From Streptococcus mitis (lineage in GTDB: Bacteria > Bacillota > Bacilli > Lactobacillales > Streptococcaceae), in assembly GCF_009496155.1 (NCBI RefSeq), contig NZ_WIJP01000011.1:19934-83933 (forward strand): 64,000 bases of DNA, in the 5' to 3' direction. The notes beneath the pieces were generated by a model. That model was not told where the DNA came from, did no database searches, and saw only the letters and a list, made by a program, of their open reading frames with translations. Each line of letters starts with the position of its first letter. Positions within the stretch are counted from its first letter, which is position 1. The translations under genes were made by a program, and so were the position numbers. Of this stretch, positions 18,574 through 27,306 are shown one piece after another.

Positions 18574-19509
18574 TTAAGCATTAAAGCTTTCAGTCAATTG
18601 AGGTACCACTTGTTTCTTACGTGAAACAGCACCAGCAAGGAAGGCATGATTGTTTTCAAGTTTGAAGTTGAAGGCTGCTTCAACCTTGTCCATGTTAGCA
18701 CCAAGAGCCAAGATTTCTGAGTTTGAGTTGACGATATCTGTAATCATCAAGACAAAGTCAGAGTAACCGTTTGCTGCGTTAGCAGCTTGCATTGCAGCTT
18801 CAATTTCTGCTTGACGTTCCAAAACTTCAGCGATGTCAACTGTATTTACTTGAGCAACACGGACATTATTTCCGTTCAATTCAAAAGTTTTAGCATCGAT
18901 GTCAATCAATTCTTCGGCAGATTTGCTAGCCAAGTTTGTACCAGCTTTCAACATAGCCAAACCATACTCTTCCAAGTTTACACCAGCTAATCCAGCCAAT
19001 TCAGGAGCAATAACTGTATCTGTTGGGTGTGTTGTTGGTGATTTCAAAAGAAGGGTATCTGAAATCAAACCTGAAAGCATCAAACCTGCAATCTCTTTAG
19101 GTACAGCTACACCATGTTCTTTGAACATACGATAAACGATTGAAGACGCTGAACCAACTGGTTCCAAACGCATGTAAAGTGGGCTTGCAGTTTCAAAGTT
19201 AGCCACACGGTGGTGGTCTACAACACCATAAACTTCTACTTCAGCGATATCTGATACAGATTGTTGGAATTCATTGTGGTCAGTCAGGATAACTTGCTCT
19301 GCTCCTTCTGCTTTAGCAGAAGTGATAACACGCGGTGCTTCCACACCAAAATAGTTCAAGACAAAGGCTGTTTCTTCATTTGGAGTTCCAAGGGCAACAG
19401 CTTCCGTATCCAAACCATAAGCTTCTTTTGCAAGGTAGGCAAAGGCTACAGATGACCCGATGGCATCTGAGTCTGGATTTTGGTGACCAAATACTAGAAT
19501 CTTAGACAT
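18574..19509 (-). CDS. ppaC: Manganese-dependent inorganic pyrophosphatase
   Basis: 311 residues, family II pyrophosphatase of the DHH superfamily; hydrolyses PPi to phosphate and pulls biosynthetic reactions forward. Metal ligands visible: GHQNPDSDA (H9, D13, D15), LTDHNE (D77, H78) and VVDHH (D98-H100). The C-terminal DHHA2 domain carries the substrate-binding SRKKQ near residue 297. Length is exact for streptococci. Monocistronic, with good promoter and terminator. Confidence 0.97.
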   Translation of the reverse strand: MSKILVFGHQNPDSDAIGSSVAFAYLAKEAYGLDTEAVALGTPNEETAFVLNYFGVEAPRVITSAKAEGAEQVILTDHNEFQQSVSDIAEVEVYGVVDHHRVANFETASPLYMRLEPVGSASSIVYRMFKEHGVAVPKEIAGLMLSGLISDTLLLKSPTTHPTDTVIAPELAGLAGVNLEEYGLAMLKAGTNLASKSAEELIDIDAKTFELNGNNVRVAQVNTVDIAEVLERQAEIEAAMQAANAANGYSDFVLMITDIVNSNSEILALGANMDKVEAAFNFKLENNHAFLAGAVSRKKQVVPQLTESFNA

Positions 19510-19538
19510 GATAATACCTCATTTTGTTTATTCTCTTT

Positions 19539-19567
19539 ATTGTAGCATTTTTTTCGCTTTTTGACAA
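19539..19567 (-). promoter_or_regulatory. Promoter of ppaC
   Basis: TTGTCA (19562-19567), 17-base spacer, TACAAT (19539-19544) with a TG one base upstream of the -10. Confidence 0.75.
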
Positions 19568-19593
19568 AAGCAAGAGGAGTCAAAGGGCTCCTC
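19566..19593 (-). terminator. Terminator after the trmN/GIY-YIG genes and BOX element
   Basis: GAGGAG/CTCCTC stem (8-base loop) followed by TTGCTTTTG on the minus strand; overlaps the ppaC -35. Confidence 0.5.
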
Positions 19594-19613
19594 ACGATTC
19601 TTCAAAATAACTG

Positions 19614-19809
19614 ATACTCTTCGAAAATCTCTTCAAACCACGTCAGCTTCGCCTTGCCGTAGGTATGGGTACTGACTTCGTCAGTTCTATCCACAACCTC
19701 AAAACAGTGCTTTGAGCTGACTTCGTCAGTCTTATCTACAACCTCAAAGCAGTGCTTTGAGCAACCTACGGCTAGCTTCCTAGTTTACTCTTTGATTTTC
19801 ATTGAGTAT
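19614..19809 (-). repeat. BOX element, boxA-boxB-boxB-boxC
   Basis: A streptococcal BOX repeat read on the minus strand. BoxA begins at 19809 with ATACTCAATGAAAATCAAAG, boxC ends at 19614 with AATTTTCGAAGAGTAT-type sequence (minus strand GATTTTCGAAGAGTAT). Between them two boxB-like units carry the same core (CTGACTTCGTCAGT followed by CTATC-ACAACCTCAAA). Its boxA overlaps the 3' end of the GIY-YIG gene. Confidence 0.9.
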
Positions 19810-20076
19810 GAGTAAATTTCTATCTTGATTTTCAGATAAAAATCTTTCCTTCTGTGGCCTCTTCTTACGCTTGAGAAGGGCTTCTGCCGACATAGCTTCT
19901 TCCTTACTGGCAAAACCTTGAGCATAGATAAGTTTGACTGGCAAGCGTGCTCGCGTATATTTGGCTCCCTTCCCACTATTGTGGACAGCGAGGCGTTTTC
20001 TCACGTCAGTCGTATAACCCGTATAGTAGGAACCATCACGACACTCCAGCACATACATATAAGCCTTATAATCCAT
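19780..20076 (-). CDS. GIY-YIG domain protein (UPF0213/YhbQ-like)
   Basis: 98 residues, single GIY-YIG nuclease-like domain: [17 protein letters not shown] (GIY/YIG positions as YVL and YTG), then [22 protein letters not shown]. Family members are small proteins of poorly known function, related to the endonuclease modules of UvrC and homing nucleases. The ATG at 20076 overlaps the trmN stop by 11 bases, as in many firmicutes. The last nine residues and the stop codon are encoded by a BOX repeat, so the natural C-terminus has been replaced or extended. Confidence 0.85.
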   Translation of the reverse strand: MDYKAYMYVLECRDGSYYTGYTTDVRKRLAVHNSGKGAKYTRARLPVKLIYAQGFASKEEAMSAEALLKRKKRPQKERFLSENQDRNLLILNENQRVN

Positions 20077-20815
20077 AATAAATCTCTTCGAGTTCAGGTG
20101 TATATGAACCATCATCATTGTGCACAATGAGAGGTGGTAAGACCTTAAAACCACTTGTCGAGCCATCCTTAATAGCTTCAATCAAGAGCATATTGGCTTC
20201 CTTTTCCTTTTTTGGATAGACAAATTGCAGACGCTTAGGGGCTAGATTATGCCGTTGTAACGTATCCAATATATCTAAAAGTCGATCAGGACGATGAACC
20301 ATGGCCAAACGCCCATTAGACTTGAGAATACTTTGGGCACTACGACAGATTTCCTCTAAATTGGTTGTGATTTCGTGGCGCGCCAAAAGGTAATGCTCGC
20401 TCTCATTTAAGTTTGAATGAGGATCCACCTTGAAATAGGGTGGATTACACAAAATCATATCCACCTTACTTCCCTGGATGTAAGCAGGCATATTTTTCAA
20501 ATCATCACAGATGACCTCCATCTGCTCTTCCAAACCATTCAAACGGACAGAGCGTTCAGCCATATCCGCCAAACGCTCCTGAATCTCAATAGCCAAAATC
20601 TGTGCCTGAGTCCGAGTGCTAGCAAATAGCCCCACTGCTCCATTTCCAGCACAGAAATCCACAATCAATCCCTTCTTAGGGAAACGTGGAAAGCGTGACA
20701 AGAGAACACTATCCACCGAATAGCTAAAAACCTCTCTATTTTGAATGATTTTGATATCTGTCGAAAAGAGCTGGTTAATGCGCTCCCCTGATTTTAATAA
20801 TTGTTCTTCTTCCAT
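20066..20815 (-). CDS. tRNA1(Val) (adenine-N6)-methyltransferase-like protein (TrmN6 family)
   Basis: 249 residues. SAM-dependent N6-adenine methyltransferase: motif [16 protein letters not shown] near residue 52 and catalytic motif IV NPPYF near 128. The [26 protein letters not shown]-terminal block is the hallmark of the firmicute YabB/TrmN6 group, which modifies A37 of tRNA-Val in E. coli. The C-terminal region provides RNA contacts. The -10 box ends 6 bases before the ATG and there is no ribosome site, so the message is predicted leaderless. Overlaps the GIY-YIG gene by 11 bases. Confidence 0.88.
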   Translation of the reverse strand: MEEEQLLKSGERINQLFSTDIKIIQNREVFSYSVDSVLLSRFPRFPKKGLIVDFCAGNGAVGLFASTRTQAQILAIEIQERLADMAERSVRLNGLEEQMEVICDDLKNMPAYIQGSKVDMILCNPPYFKVDPHSNLNESEHYLLARHEITTNLEEICRSAQSILKSNGRLAMVHRPDRLLDILDTLQRHNLAPKRLQFVYPKKEKEANMLLIEAIKDGSTSGFKVLPPLIVHNDDGSYTPELEEIYYGL

Positions 20816-20821
20816 GGTCTT

Positions 20822-20850
20822 ATTATAGCAAATTTATATTAACATTACAA
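20822..20850 (-). promoter_or_regulatory. Promoter of trmN, predicting a leaderless transcript
   Basis: TTGTAA (20845-20850), 17-base spacer, TATAAT (20822-20827) with TG one base upstream. Six bases separate the -10 from the ATG at 20815. Confidence 0.75.
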
Positions 20851-20867
20851 AAGATAGAGATTTCTAA

Positions 20868-21230
20868 CTAGTGCTTCTGCTTCTTCAAATGTTGAAGGGC
20901 TTCCTTAGTCCAAATTGGCATCATTCGTTTGAGAGGAGCAAAGCCGTAGTTAAAACGGTCGCTTGAAAAGCGTCGCCGTCTCGGAAACTGGTGCTTTTCT
21001 TCCTCCAAAGTGCGGATAGAAAGGCTGGCTTTCCCTGTAAATTCATCTAAATCCACTACCTGAACCTGAACCTCTTCATCGACTTTCAAGGCTTCTTGGA
21101 TATTTTCAATAAACCCTGTCCGAATCTCTGAAATGTGAATCAGCCCCGTATCACCCGTCTCTAGCTCAACAAAGGCACCGTAGGGCTGAATCCCTGTAAT
21201 ACGCCCCTTTAGCTTATCACCGATTTTCAT
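20868..21230 (-). CDS. S1-domain RNA-binding protein (CvfD/YabR/GSP13-like)
   Basis: 120 residues. An S1 domain at about 1-70 (KIGDKLKGRITGIQPYGAFVELETGDTGLIHISEI) followed by a basic tail (RRRRFSSDRF, HLKKQKH). In pneumococcus the corresponding protein, CvfD, is described as a post-transcriptional regulator of stress and virulence genes. The ATG at 21230 is chosen over an upstream reading because MKIGDKLKG is the family start and it then follows the cyclophilin-fusion stop by one base, indicating coupling. Confidence 0.85.
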   Translation of the reverse strand: MKIGDKLKGRITGIQPYGAFVELETGDTGLIHISEIRTGFIENIQEALKVDEEVQVQVVDLDEFTGKASLSIRTLEEEKHQFPRRRRFSSDRFNYGFAPLKRMMPIWTKEALQHLKKQKH

Positions 21231-21231
21231 C

Positions 21232-22632
21232 TTAGTCCTCGATTTCAATTGTTTCAATCACAACATCTTCAACTGGCTTGTCCATGGCCCCTGTCTCAAC
21301 AGCAGCAATAGCATCCAAGACAGCGTAAGAAACTTCATCAGCTAGCTGACCAAATACAGTGTGACGGCGGTCTAAGTGAGGAGTTCCTCCTTGCTCTGCA
21401 TAGATTTCCGCAATCGGTTCTGGCCAACCACCACGAGCGATTTCTTTCTTAGAATAAGGCAGGTGTTGGTTTTGCACGATAAAGAACTGGCTGCCGTTGG
21501 TATTTGGACCAGCATTAGCCATGGAAAGGGCACCACGGATATTGTAAAGTTCTTCTGAGAATTCATCCTCAAATGATTCGCCGTAGATGGACTCGCCACC
21601 CATACCAGTACCAGTTGGATCTCCACCTTGGATCATAAAATCCTTGATAATACGGTGGAAAATAACACCATCATAGTAACCATCTTTTGAAAGAGCTACA
21701 AAGTTAGCCACTGTTTTAGGAGCATGTTCAGGGAAGAGCTTGATACGCAAGTCTCCGTGATTGGTCTTAATAGTAGCGATAGGACCTTCTACTGTTTCAA
21801 TGTTTACTTGTGGGAAATGCAATTCTTTTTCTACCATACCAAATCCTTCTAAGGCATCAAAAATACCATCTTCTTCTAGTGTTTTTGTAATATAATCAGC
21901 TTTTTCTTTGATTTCATCATGAGAAATTCCCATTGCTACACTGATTCCAGCATAATCAAAGAGTTCCAAGTCATTGAGCCCATCTCCAAAGACCATGACG
22001 TTCTCTGGTTTCAAGCCAAGATGTTCCACAACCTTTTCCACACCCCTTGCTTTAGAACCTGAAATCGGCACAATATCAGAAGAATGTTGATGCCAACGAA
22101 CCATGCGAAGTTTATCAGCGAGACTGCCAGGCAAGTGCAAGTCATCTCCCTTATCTTCAAAAGTCCACATCTGATAGATGTCTTCTTTCTCATGGAAATC
22201 TGGATCTACATCTAAGTCGGGGTAAATTGGATTGATAGCTTCACTCATCATATCGGTGCGAGTCGACAACTTGGCATCATGACTCCCAACCAAACCATAC
22301 TCAATTCCTTCTTGCTTAGCCCAAGAGATATACTCCTCAACATCTGACTTCTCGATCTGATGTTGATAAATGACCTGACCTTTTTTATCTTCGATATAAG
22401 CCCCATTCAAAGTTACAAAAAAGTCAGGCTTGAGTTCACGAATCTCTGGCACGACACCAAAAATCCCCCGTCCAGAAGCAATACCTGTCAAAATTCCTTT
22501 CTCACGTAATTGCTTAAAAACAGTTGGGATTGAAGCTGGAATAAAACCTGTCTTGGAATTTCTCAATGTATCATCAATATCAAAAAAGACAATCTTAATC
22601 TTTTTTGCCTTGTATCTTAATTTGGCATCCAT
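21232..22632 (-). CDS. HAD-IIB phosphatase fused to cyclophilin peptidyl-prolyl isomerase
   Basis: 466 residues in two domains. Residues about 12-270: Cof-type HAD hydrolase with catalytic DxD (D18, D20) in VFFDIDDTL, the GIASGR motif and the late GDGLNDLEL metal motif. Residues about 280-464: cyclophilin with [17 protein letters not shown] (catalytic Arg), NGSQFFI and HTVFGQL. The fusion is known in streptococci; substrate of the phosphatase part is unknown. It heads an operon with the S1-domain gene and has its own extended -10 promoter and GAGG ribosome site. Confidence 0.93.
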   Translation of the reverse strand: MDAKLRYKAKKIKIVFFDIDDTLRNSKTGFIPASIPTVFKQLREKGILTGIASGRGIFGVVPEIRELKPDFFVTLNGAYIEDKKGQVIYQHQIEKSDVEEYISWAKQEGIEYGLVGSHDAKLSTRTDMMSEAINPIYPDLDVDPDFHEKEDIYQMWTFEDKGDDLHLPGSLADKLRMVRWHQHSSDIVPISGSKARGVEKVVEHLGLKPENVMVFGDGLNDLELFDYAGISVAMGISHDEIKEKADYITKTLEEDGIFDALEGFGMVEKELHFPQVNIETVEGPIATIKTNHGDLRIKLFPEHAPKTVANFVALSKDGYYDGVIFHRIIKDFMIQGGDPTGTGMGGESIYGESFEDEFSEELYNIRGALSMANAGPNTNGSQFFIVQNQHLPYSKKEIARGGWPEPIAEIYAEQGGTPHLDRRHTVFGQLADEVSYAVLDAIAAVETGAMDKPVEDVVIETIEIED

Positions 22633-22662
22633 CTCACTACCTCTTTCAATCTAACTCTTTCC

Positions 22663-22673
22663 ATTATACCATA
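22663..22673 (-). promoter_or_regulatory. Extended -10 promoter of the HAD-cyclophilin gene
   Basis: TATGGTATAAT on the minus strand, matching TRTGnTATAAT, 30 bases before the ATG. Confidence 0.7.
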
Positions 22674-22800
22674 AAGTAGCTAAATCCCCTATTTTCAAAA
22701 AGCTTCCAGTTTTTATTGTAATTCCTTGGATGAGAATAAAATAATTGTTTATGGAAAAGTCCAGCCAAATTCAACTCGACTTCTCATTCCAGAACTAGTG

Positions 22801-22822
22801 AAAAAAAGACCCGTTGGGGTCT
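22801..22822 (-). terminator. Second terminator downstream of rpsR
   Basis: AGACCC/GGGTCT stem with a 4-base loop and T7 run on the minus strand; resembles the first terminator at 22873-22897 and its flank, as if duplicated. Confidence 0.7.
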
Positions 22823-22872
22823 GAAAAAGAGGTCCGCTGGATCCAACTCGCTCTTTCATTTCAAGGCTCGTG

Positions 22873-22897
22873 AAAAAAAGACCCAACCGGGTCTTTT
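22873..22897 (-). terminator. Terminator of the rpsF-ssb-rpsR operon
   Basis: AAAAGACCC/GGGTCTTTT stem with AACC-type tetraloop and T7 on the minus strand, 3 bases after the rpsR stop. Confidence 0.9.
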
Positions 22898-22899
22898 CT

Positions 22900-23139
22900 T
22901 TAATCTTCGTTTACGAAAGGCATCAAAGCCATTACGCGAGCGCGTTTGATAGCTGTTGTTACTTTACGTTGGTTTTTAGCTGAAGTTCCTGTTACACGAC
23001 GAGGAAGGATTTTCCCACGTTCTGAAACGAAACGGCTAAGAAGCTCAGTATCTTTGTAATCAACATATTCAATTTTGTTTGCTGCGATGTAATCAACTTT
23101 TTTACGGCGTTTGAATCCGCCACGACGTTGTTGAGCCAT
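22900..23139 (-). CDS. rpsR: 30S ribosomal protein S18
   Basis: 79 residues, basic. S18 pairs with S6 on the platform of the 30S subunit. Recognised by [35 protein letters not shown] followed by the basic [19 protein letters not shown] end. Third gene of the conserved rpsF-ssb-rpsR operon, 31 bases after ssb, with an AAAGGAG ribosome site. Confidence 0.98.
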   Translation of the reverse strand: MAQQRRGGFKRRKKVDYIAANKIEYVDYKDTELLSRFVSERGKILPRRVTGTSAKNQRKVTTAIKRARVMALMPFVNED

Positions 23140-23170
23140 GTTTTTTCTCCTTTATAATTTTAGTTGTCCA

Positions 23171-23641
23171 TTAGAATGGTAAATCATCATCTGAAATATC
23201 CAATGGATTTGTTGCTCCAAATGGATTTTCATCACGTGAAAAGTCTGGTACTGAATTTGTAGGTGCTGAATAGCTTGCAGTTGGTGCAGAGTAAGCTCCA
23301 CCTGTATGACTCTCACGCACACTACGGCTTTCCAACATTTGGAAATTCTCAGCCACGACCTCTGTCACGTAGACACGTTGTCCTTGCTGGTTATCGTAAC
23401 TACGAGTCTGGATACGACCTGTCACCCCGATAAGCGAGCCTTTTTTAGCCCAGTTAGCAAGGTTTTCAGCCTGTTGGCGCCACATAACGACATTGATAAA
23501 ATCAGCCTCACGTTCGCCATTTTGACTCTTAAATGTACGGTTTACTGCAAGAGTAAAAGTCGCAACTGCTACATTTGATGGGGTATAACGCAACTCAGCA
23601 TCACGTGTCATACGCCCTACAAGTACAACATTGTTAATCAT
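23171..23641 (-). CDS. ssb: Single-stranded DNA-binding protein
   Basis: 156 residues. OB-fold domain at 1-105 opening with [21 protein letters not shown] and containing [16 protein letters not shown]; flexible Ser/Pro/Thr linker; acidic C-terminal tip DISDDDLPF that recruits replication and repair partners. Length and operon position show this is the replicative SSB and not the shorter competence SsbB. Confidence 0.97.
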   Translation of the reverse strand: MINNVVLVGRMTRDAELRYTPSNVAVATFTLAVNRTFKSQNGEREADFINVVMWRQQAENLANWAKKGSLIGVTGRIQTRSYDNQQGQRVYVTEVVAENFQMLESRSVRESHTGGAYSAPTASYSAPTNSVPDFSRDENPFGATNPLDISDDDLPF

Positions 23642-23652
23642 AGTTTACCTTC

Positions 23653-23943
23653 TTACGCGTCAGTCTTGACGATCATGTGACGAAGAATGTCAGCGTTGAT
23701 TTTTGAAAGACGGTCAAACTCTTTAAGAGCTGCATCGTCGTTTGCTTCAACGTTAACGATGTGGTAAAGTCCTTCACGGAAATCTTGGATTTCGTATGCA
23801 AGACGACGTTTTTCCCAAGTTTTTGATTCAACAACAGTTGCACCGTTGTCAGTCAAAATAGAGTCAAAACGTGCTACCAAAGCGTTTTTAGCTTCTTCTT
23901 CAATGTTTGGACGAATGATATAAAGAATTTCGTATTTAGCCAT
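23653..23943 (-). CDS. rpsF: 30S ribosomal protein S6
   Basis: 96 residues. Recognised by [44 protein letters not shown] and the RHMIVK end. S6 and S18 bind together on 16S rRNA and, in many bacteria, on their own mRNA leader. First gene of the operon; GGAGG 9 bases before the ATG. Confidence 0.97.
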   Translation of the reverse strand: MAKYEILYIIRPNIEEEAKNALVARFDSILTDNGATVVESKTWEKRRLAYEIQDFREGLYHIVNVEANDDAALKEFDRLSKINADILRHMIVKTDA

Positions 23944-24011
23944 TGATATGTTCCTCCTTTTGGTCTAATGACCCCAAGACTTTGCAAGGGGTAAGTGAGG
24001 TTCGCTCACAA
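23944..24011 (-). promoter_or_regulatory. rpsF mRNA leader, candidate S6:S18 autoregulatory element
   Basis: The about 68-base leader holds a GTGAG/CTCAC hairpin and a second hairpin pairing ACCCC with GGGGT, then GGTC-ATTA-GACC nearly abutting the ribosome site. S6:S18-binding leaders are known upstream of this operon in many bacteria; the pairing here is compatible but the exact binding motif was not verified. Confidence 0.4.
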
Positions 24012-24017
24012 TAAACT

Positions 24018-24046
24018 ATTATACTAGAAAACAATTTTTTACGCAA
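24018..24046 (-). promoter_or_regulatory. Promoter of the rpsF-ssb-rpsR operon
   Basis: TTGCGT (24041-24046), 17-base spacer, TATAAT (24018-24023) on the minus strand. Confidence 0.8.
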
Positions 24047-24065
24047 GTAAAAACTCTGAAATACG

Positions 24066-24089
24066 AAAAAACGCCACATGGGCGTTTTC
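24066..24089 (-). terminator. Terminator of asnS
   Basis: AAAACGCC/GGCGTTTT stem with a short loop, T-rich tail on the minus strand, 6 bases after the asnS stop. Confidence 0.85.
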
Positions 24090-24095
24090 CTGTTC

Positions 24096-25439
24096 TTACG
24101 GTTTAATACGGTGTAACATACGTGGGAATGGAATAGCTTCACGGATGTGTTTTGTTCCTGCTGCGAATGTTACCATACGTTCGATACCGATACCAAATCC
24201 TCCATGTGGTACCGTACCATATTTACGAAGGTCAAGATAGAATTCATACTCTGTACGATCCATGCCAAGTTCATCCATCTTAGCAACAAGGGCATCGTAG
24301 TCTTCCTCACGCATCGAACCACCGATGATTTCTCCATATCCTTCTGGGGCAAGCAAGTCTGCACAAAGCACGCGCTCTGGATTCCCAGGAACTGGTTTCA
24401 TGTAGAAGGCCTTGATGGCTGCTGGATAGTTCATAACAAATGTTGGTACACCAAAGTGGTTTGAAATCCACGTTTCGTGTGGTGAACCAAAGTCGTCTCC
24501 ATGCTCAAGATGTTCGTAGTCAGCGTCTTCATCATTCTCATGATCTTGCAAGAGATCAATAGCTTGATCGTAAGTGATACGTTTGAAGGGCTCTGAAATG
24601 TAGCGTTTCAAGAGCTCTGTATCACGTTCCAATGTTTCCAAGGCTTGAGGCGCACGGTCAAGAACACCTTGAAGAAGAGCTTTTACATAGGCTTCTTGCA
24701 AGTCAAGTGACTCATCGTGTGTCAAGTATGAGTACTCTGCGTCCATCATCCAGAACTCAGTCAAGTGACGGCGCGTTTTTGATTTTTCAGCACGGAATAC
24801 TGGACCAAAGTCAAAGACACGACCAAGGGCCATAGCACCTGCTTCCAAGTAAAGCTGACCTGATTGGCTCAAGTAGGCTGGTGTTCCGAAATAGTCAGTT
24901 TCAAAGAGTTCTGTTGAATCTTCCGCAGCATTTCCTGACAAAATTGGGCTATCAAATTTCATGAAGCCGTTCTTGTCAAAGAACTCATAAGTTGCATAGA
25001 TGATAGCGTTACGGATTTGCATCACAGCCACTTGCTTACGAGAGCGTAGCCACAAGTGACGGTTGTCCATCAAGAAGTCTGTTCCGTGTTCTTTTGGTGT
25101 GATTGGGTAGTCTTGAGATTCACCGATCACTTCGATGTCTGTAATATCCAACTCATAGCCAAACTTAGAACGTTCATCTTCTTTGACAATACCTGTCACA
25201 TAGACAGACGTTTCTTGGCTCAAGCGTTTGATAACATCAAACTTCTCAAGTCCCACTTCTTCACCAAATTTTTCTACAAAGTTTGGTTTAAAAGCCACAC
25301 CTTGGAAGAAGGCTGTTCCATCACGCAATTGCAAGAAGGCGATTTTCCCTTTTCCTGATTTGTTGGCAACCCAAGCGCCAATCGTCACTTCTTGACCAAC
25401 ATAGTCTTTTACATCAATAATCGTTACACGTTTTGTCAT
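24096..25439 (-). CDS. asnS: Asparaginyl-tRNA synthetase
   Basis: 447 residues, class IIb. Charges tRNA-Asn. N-terminal OB-fold anticodon-binding domain (about 1-110); catalytic domain with motif 2 [19 protein letters not shown] and motif 3 GFGIGIERM near the C-terminus. Starts 16 bases after aspC ends, so it is the third gene of ypmB-aspC-asnS, the same order as in Bacillus. Confidence 0.97.
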   Translation of the reverse strand: MTKRVTIIDVKDYVGQEVTIGAWVANKSGKGKIAFLQLRDGTAFFQGVAFKPNFVEKFGEEVGLEKFDVIKRLSQETSVYVTGIVKEDERSKFGYELDITDIEVIGESQDYPITPKEHGTDFLMDNRHLWLRSRKQVAVMQIRNAIIYATYEFFDKNGFMKFDSPILSGNAAEDSTELFETDYFGTPAYLSQSGQLYLEAGAMALGRVFDFGPVFRAEKSKTRRHLTEFWMMDAEYSYLTHDESLDLQEAYVKALLQGVLDRAPQALETLERDTELLKRYISEPFKRITYDQAIDLLQDHENDEDADYEHLEHGDDFGSPHETWISNHFGVPTFVMNYPAAIKAFYMKPVPGNPERVLCADLLAPEGYGEIIGGSMREEDYDALVAKMDELGMDRTEYEFYLDLRKYGTVPHGGFGIGIERMVTFAAGTKHIREAIPFPRMLHRIKP

Positions 25440-25455
25440 TATTTTTCCTTTTCTT

Positions 25456-26634
25456 TTATTTTTCCATAAATGCTTTCAAGCGTTTAACTGCTTCTTTAAG
25501 CGTGTCTAGGTCTGTCGCATAGCTGAGGCGCACATTTTCTGGCGCTCCGAATCCTGCTCCTGTTACCAAGGCTACTTCAGCTTCTTCTAAGATAGCGGTT
25601 GTAAATTCTGTCACATCCGTATAGCCTTTCATCTCCATGGCCTTTTTGACATTTGGGAAGAGATAGAAGGCTCCTTGCGGTTTGACCACTTCAAATCCAG
25701 GCACCTCAGCAAGTAGGGGATAGATGGTATTGAGTCGTTCCTCAAAGGCCTGACGCATGCTTTCTACAGTATCTTGCTCACCTGATAGAGCCTCAACTGC
25801 TGCATACTGGGCTACTGCTGACGGATTAGAGGTTGTTTGACCTGCAATCTTGGACATGGCAGCGATAATATCTGCTTCTCCGACGGCATAGCCAATACGC
25901 CAACCAGTCATAGCATAAGTTTTAGACACACCATTGATAACCACTGTTTGCTTGCGAATCGCTTCCGATAGGCTAGAAATCGGTGTGAACTCATGACCAT
26001 TATAGACCAAGCGCCCATAGATATCATCTGCTAGGATGAGAATATCCTTTTCTACAACCCAGTTTCCGATTGCCAAGAGTTCCTCACGGGTGTAAATCAT
26101 ACCTGTCGGATTGGATGGTGAATTCAGCACCAAAACCTTTGTCTTGTCTGTGCGAGCTGCTTCTAACTGCTCTACAGTTACCTTAAAGTGATTGTCTTCC
26201 TTAGCAGGAACAAAAACTGGAATACCCTCTGCCATCTTGACCTGGTCTCCATAGCTGACCCAGTAGGGTGTTGGGATGATAACTTCATCACCTGGATTGA
26301 CCACAGCCATAAAGAAGGTATAGAGAGAATACTTGGCTCCCGCAGCGACTGTCACTTGATTTGGCGCTACAGAATAGCCGTAAAAGCGCTCAAAATAGGT
26401 ATTGACCGCCTCCTTGAGTTCTGGCAGACCTGAGGTTACTGTATAAAAAGAAGCACGCCCATCTTGAATTGATGCAATGGCGGCATCTTGGATATTTTTT
26501 GGAGTGGTGAAATCTGGCTCACCCAAGGTTAGAGAGAGGATATCTCTTCCCTCAGCCTTCAGTGCTTTGGCACGAGCTCCAGCAGCCAAGGTCACACTTT
26601 CTTCCATTTCTAAAACACGGTTGGATAGTTTCAT
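25456..26634 (-). CDS. aspC: Aspartate aminotransferase, class Ib
   Basis: 392 residues, PLP enzyme making aspartate from oxaloacetate and glutamate. Visible: [17 protein letters not shown], and the PLP lysine K238 in [16 protein letters not shown], followed by the substrate arginine near RLSYA. Between a ypmB-like gene (4-base overlap) and asnS, a layout that couples aspartate/asparagine supply to tRNA-Asn charging. The Ib subgroup lacks strict chain-length specificity, so related amino acids may also be substrates. Confidence 0.93.
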   Translation of the reverse strand: MKLSNRVLEMEESVTLAAGARAKALKAEGRDILSLTLGEPDFTTPKNIQDAAIASIQDGRASFYTVTSGLPELKEAVNTYFERFYGYSVAPNQVTVAAGAKYSLYTFFMAVVNPGDEVIIPTPYWVSYGDQVKMAEGIPVFVPAKEDNHFKVTVEQLEAARTDKTKVLVLNSPSNPTGMIYTREELLAIGNWVVEKDILILADDIYGRLVYNGHEFTPISSLSEAIRKQTVVINGVSKTYAMTGWRIGYAVGEADIIAAMSKIAGQTTSNPSAVAQYAAVEALSGEQDTVESMRQAFEERLNTIYPLLAEVPGFEVVKPQGAFYLFPNVKKAMEMKGYTDVTEFTTAILEEAEVALVTGAGFGAPENVRLSYATDLDTLKEAVKRLKAFMEK

Positions 26635-27119
26635 AGGCCCTCCTTATTGACCAATGCTCCTGTTTCAAAATCTACTAGATAAAAATCAGATCCTGACTTA
26701 ACTTCCCAAATTGGCTTATCTTGATAACGGCCAAAGGTAATCTTGTCAATCTCGCCAGCTCCTTTTTCCTTAGAAACAGCTTCTGCTTTTTCTTGTGAAA
26801 CACCCTGATTTAGCTGATAAACGTAAATCTTATGGTCATCTTTTCCAATCAGGACAGCAAGTGATTCTTGTTTTTTATTACGACCAAGAACGCTGTAATA
26901 GGATTCTAAGCCATTGTATAAGTCAACCTGATCAGTCTGCTCTAATCCTGCATACTGCTGAGCTAATTTTTCTCCTTCACTTTTAGCTGTTTGATAGGGT
27001 TTCATACTCAGAAACACTAGATACAGAAAGGAAGCACTGATAACCACAAACAAAATCGTCATCCCTAGACCATACTGCCACAGTAGATTATTTTTTACTT
27101 TTTTTTGTCTTTTTTTCAC
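26631..27119 (-). CDS. Membrane-anchored YpmB-like protein (DUF5590)
   Basis: 162 residues. One N-terminal membrane helix (about 14-36) after a basic cytoplasmic stretch, then an extracellular domain with two PepSY-like repeats (AKSEGEKLAQQYAG and SQEKAEAVSKEKGAG). Place and architecture match Bacillus YpmB, encoded before aspB-asnS. Function unknown. GTG start at 27119; its promoter's -10 ends only 6 bases before it and no ribosome site is present, so the operon mRNA is predicted leaderless. Confidence 0.82.
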   Translation of the reverse strand: MKKRQKKVKNNLLWQYGLGMTILFVVISASFLYLVFLSMKPYQTAKSEGEKLAQQYAGLEQTDQVDLYNGLESYYSVLGRNKKQESLAVLIGKDDHKIYVYQLNQGVSQEKAEAVSKEKGAGEIDKITFGRYQDKPIWEVKSGSDFYLVDFETGALVNKEGL

Positions 27120-27125
27120 TCGTCT

Positions 27126-27154
27126 ATTTTACCATCTATTGGGCTTTATTACAA
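27126..27154 (-). promoter_or_regulatory. Promoter of ypmB-aspC-asnS, predicting a leaderless transcript
   Basis: TTGTAA (27149-27154), 17-base spacer, TAAAAT (27126-27131) preceded by TGG. Six bases separate the -10 from the GTG start. Confidence 0.7.
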
Positions 27155-27260
27155 GTGAATGCAAGAACAATCACATTTTATTTCTCCCTTCAAAGTAAAC
27201 AGATTTTTCTTAGTTAAAACCGAGCAAAAAAAGTAAAGACACAAGCGAAATCAACGTATT

Positions 27261-27290
27261 AAAAAACTTGAGCTTTGGCACTCAAGTTTT
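27261..27290 (-). terminator. Terminator of the MFS gene
   Basis: AAAACTTGAG/CTCAAGTTTT stem, 8-base loop, T6 on the minus strand. Confidence 0.85.
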
Positions 27291-27306
27291 CAAAAATTCT
27301 TTTAAT

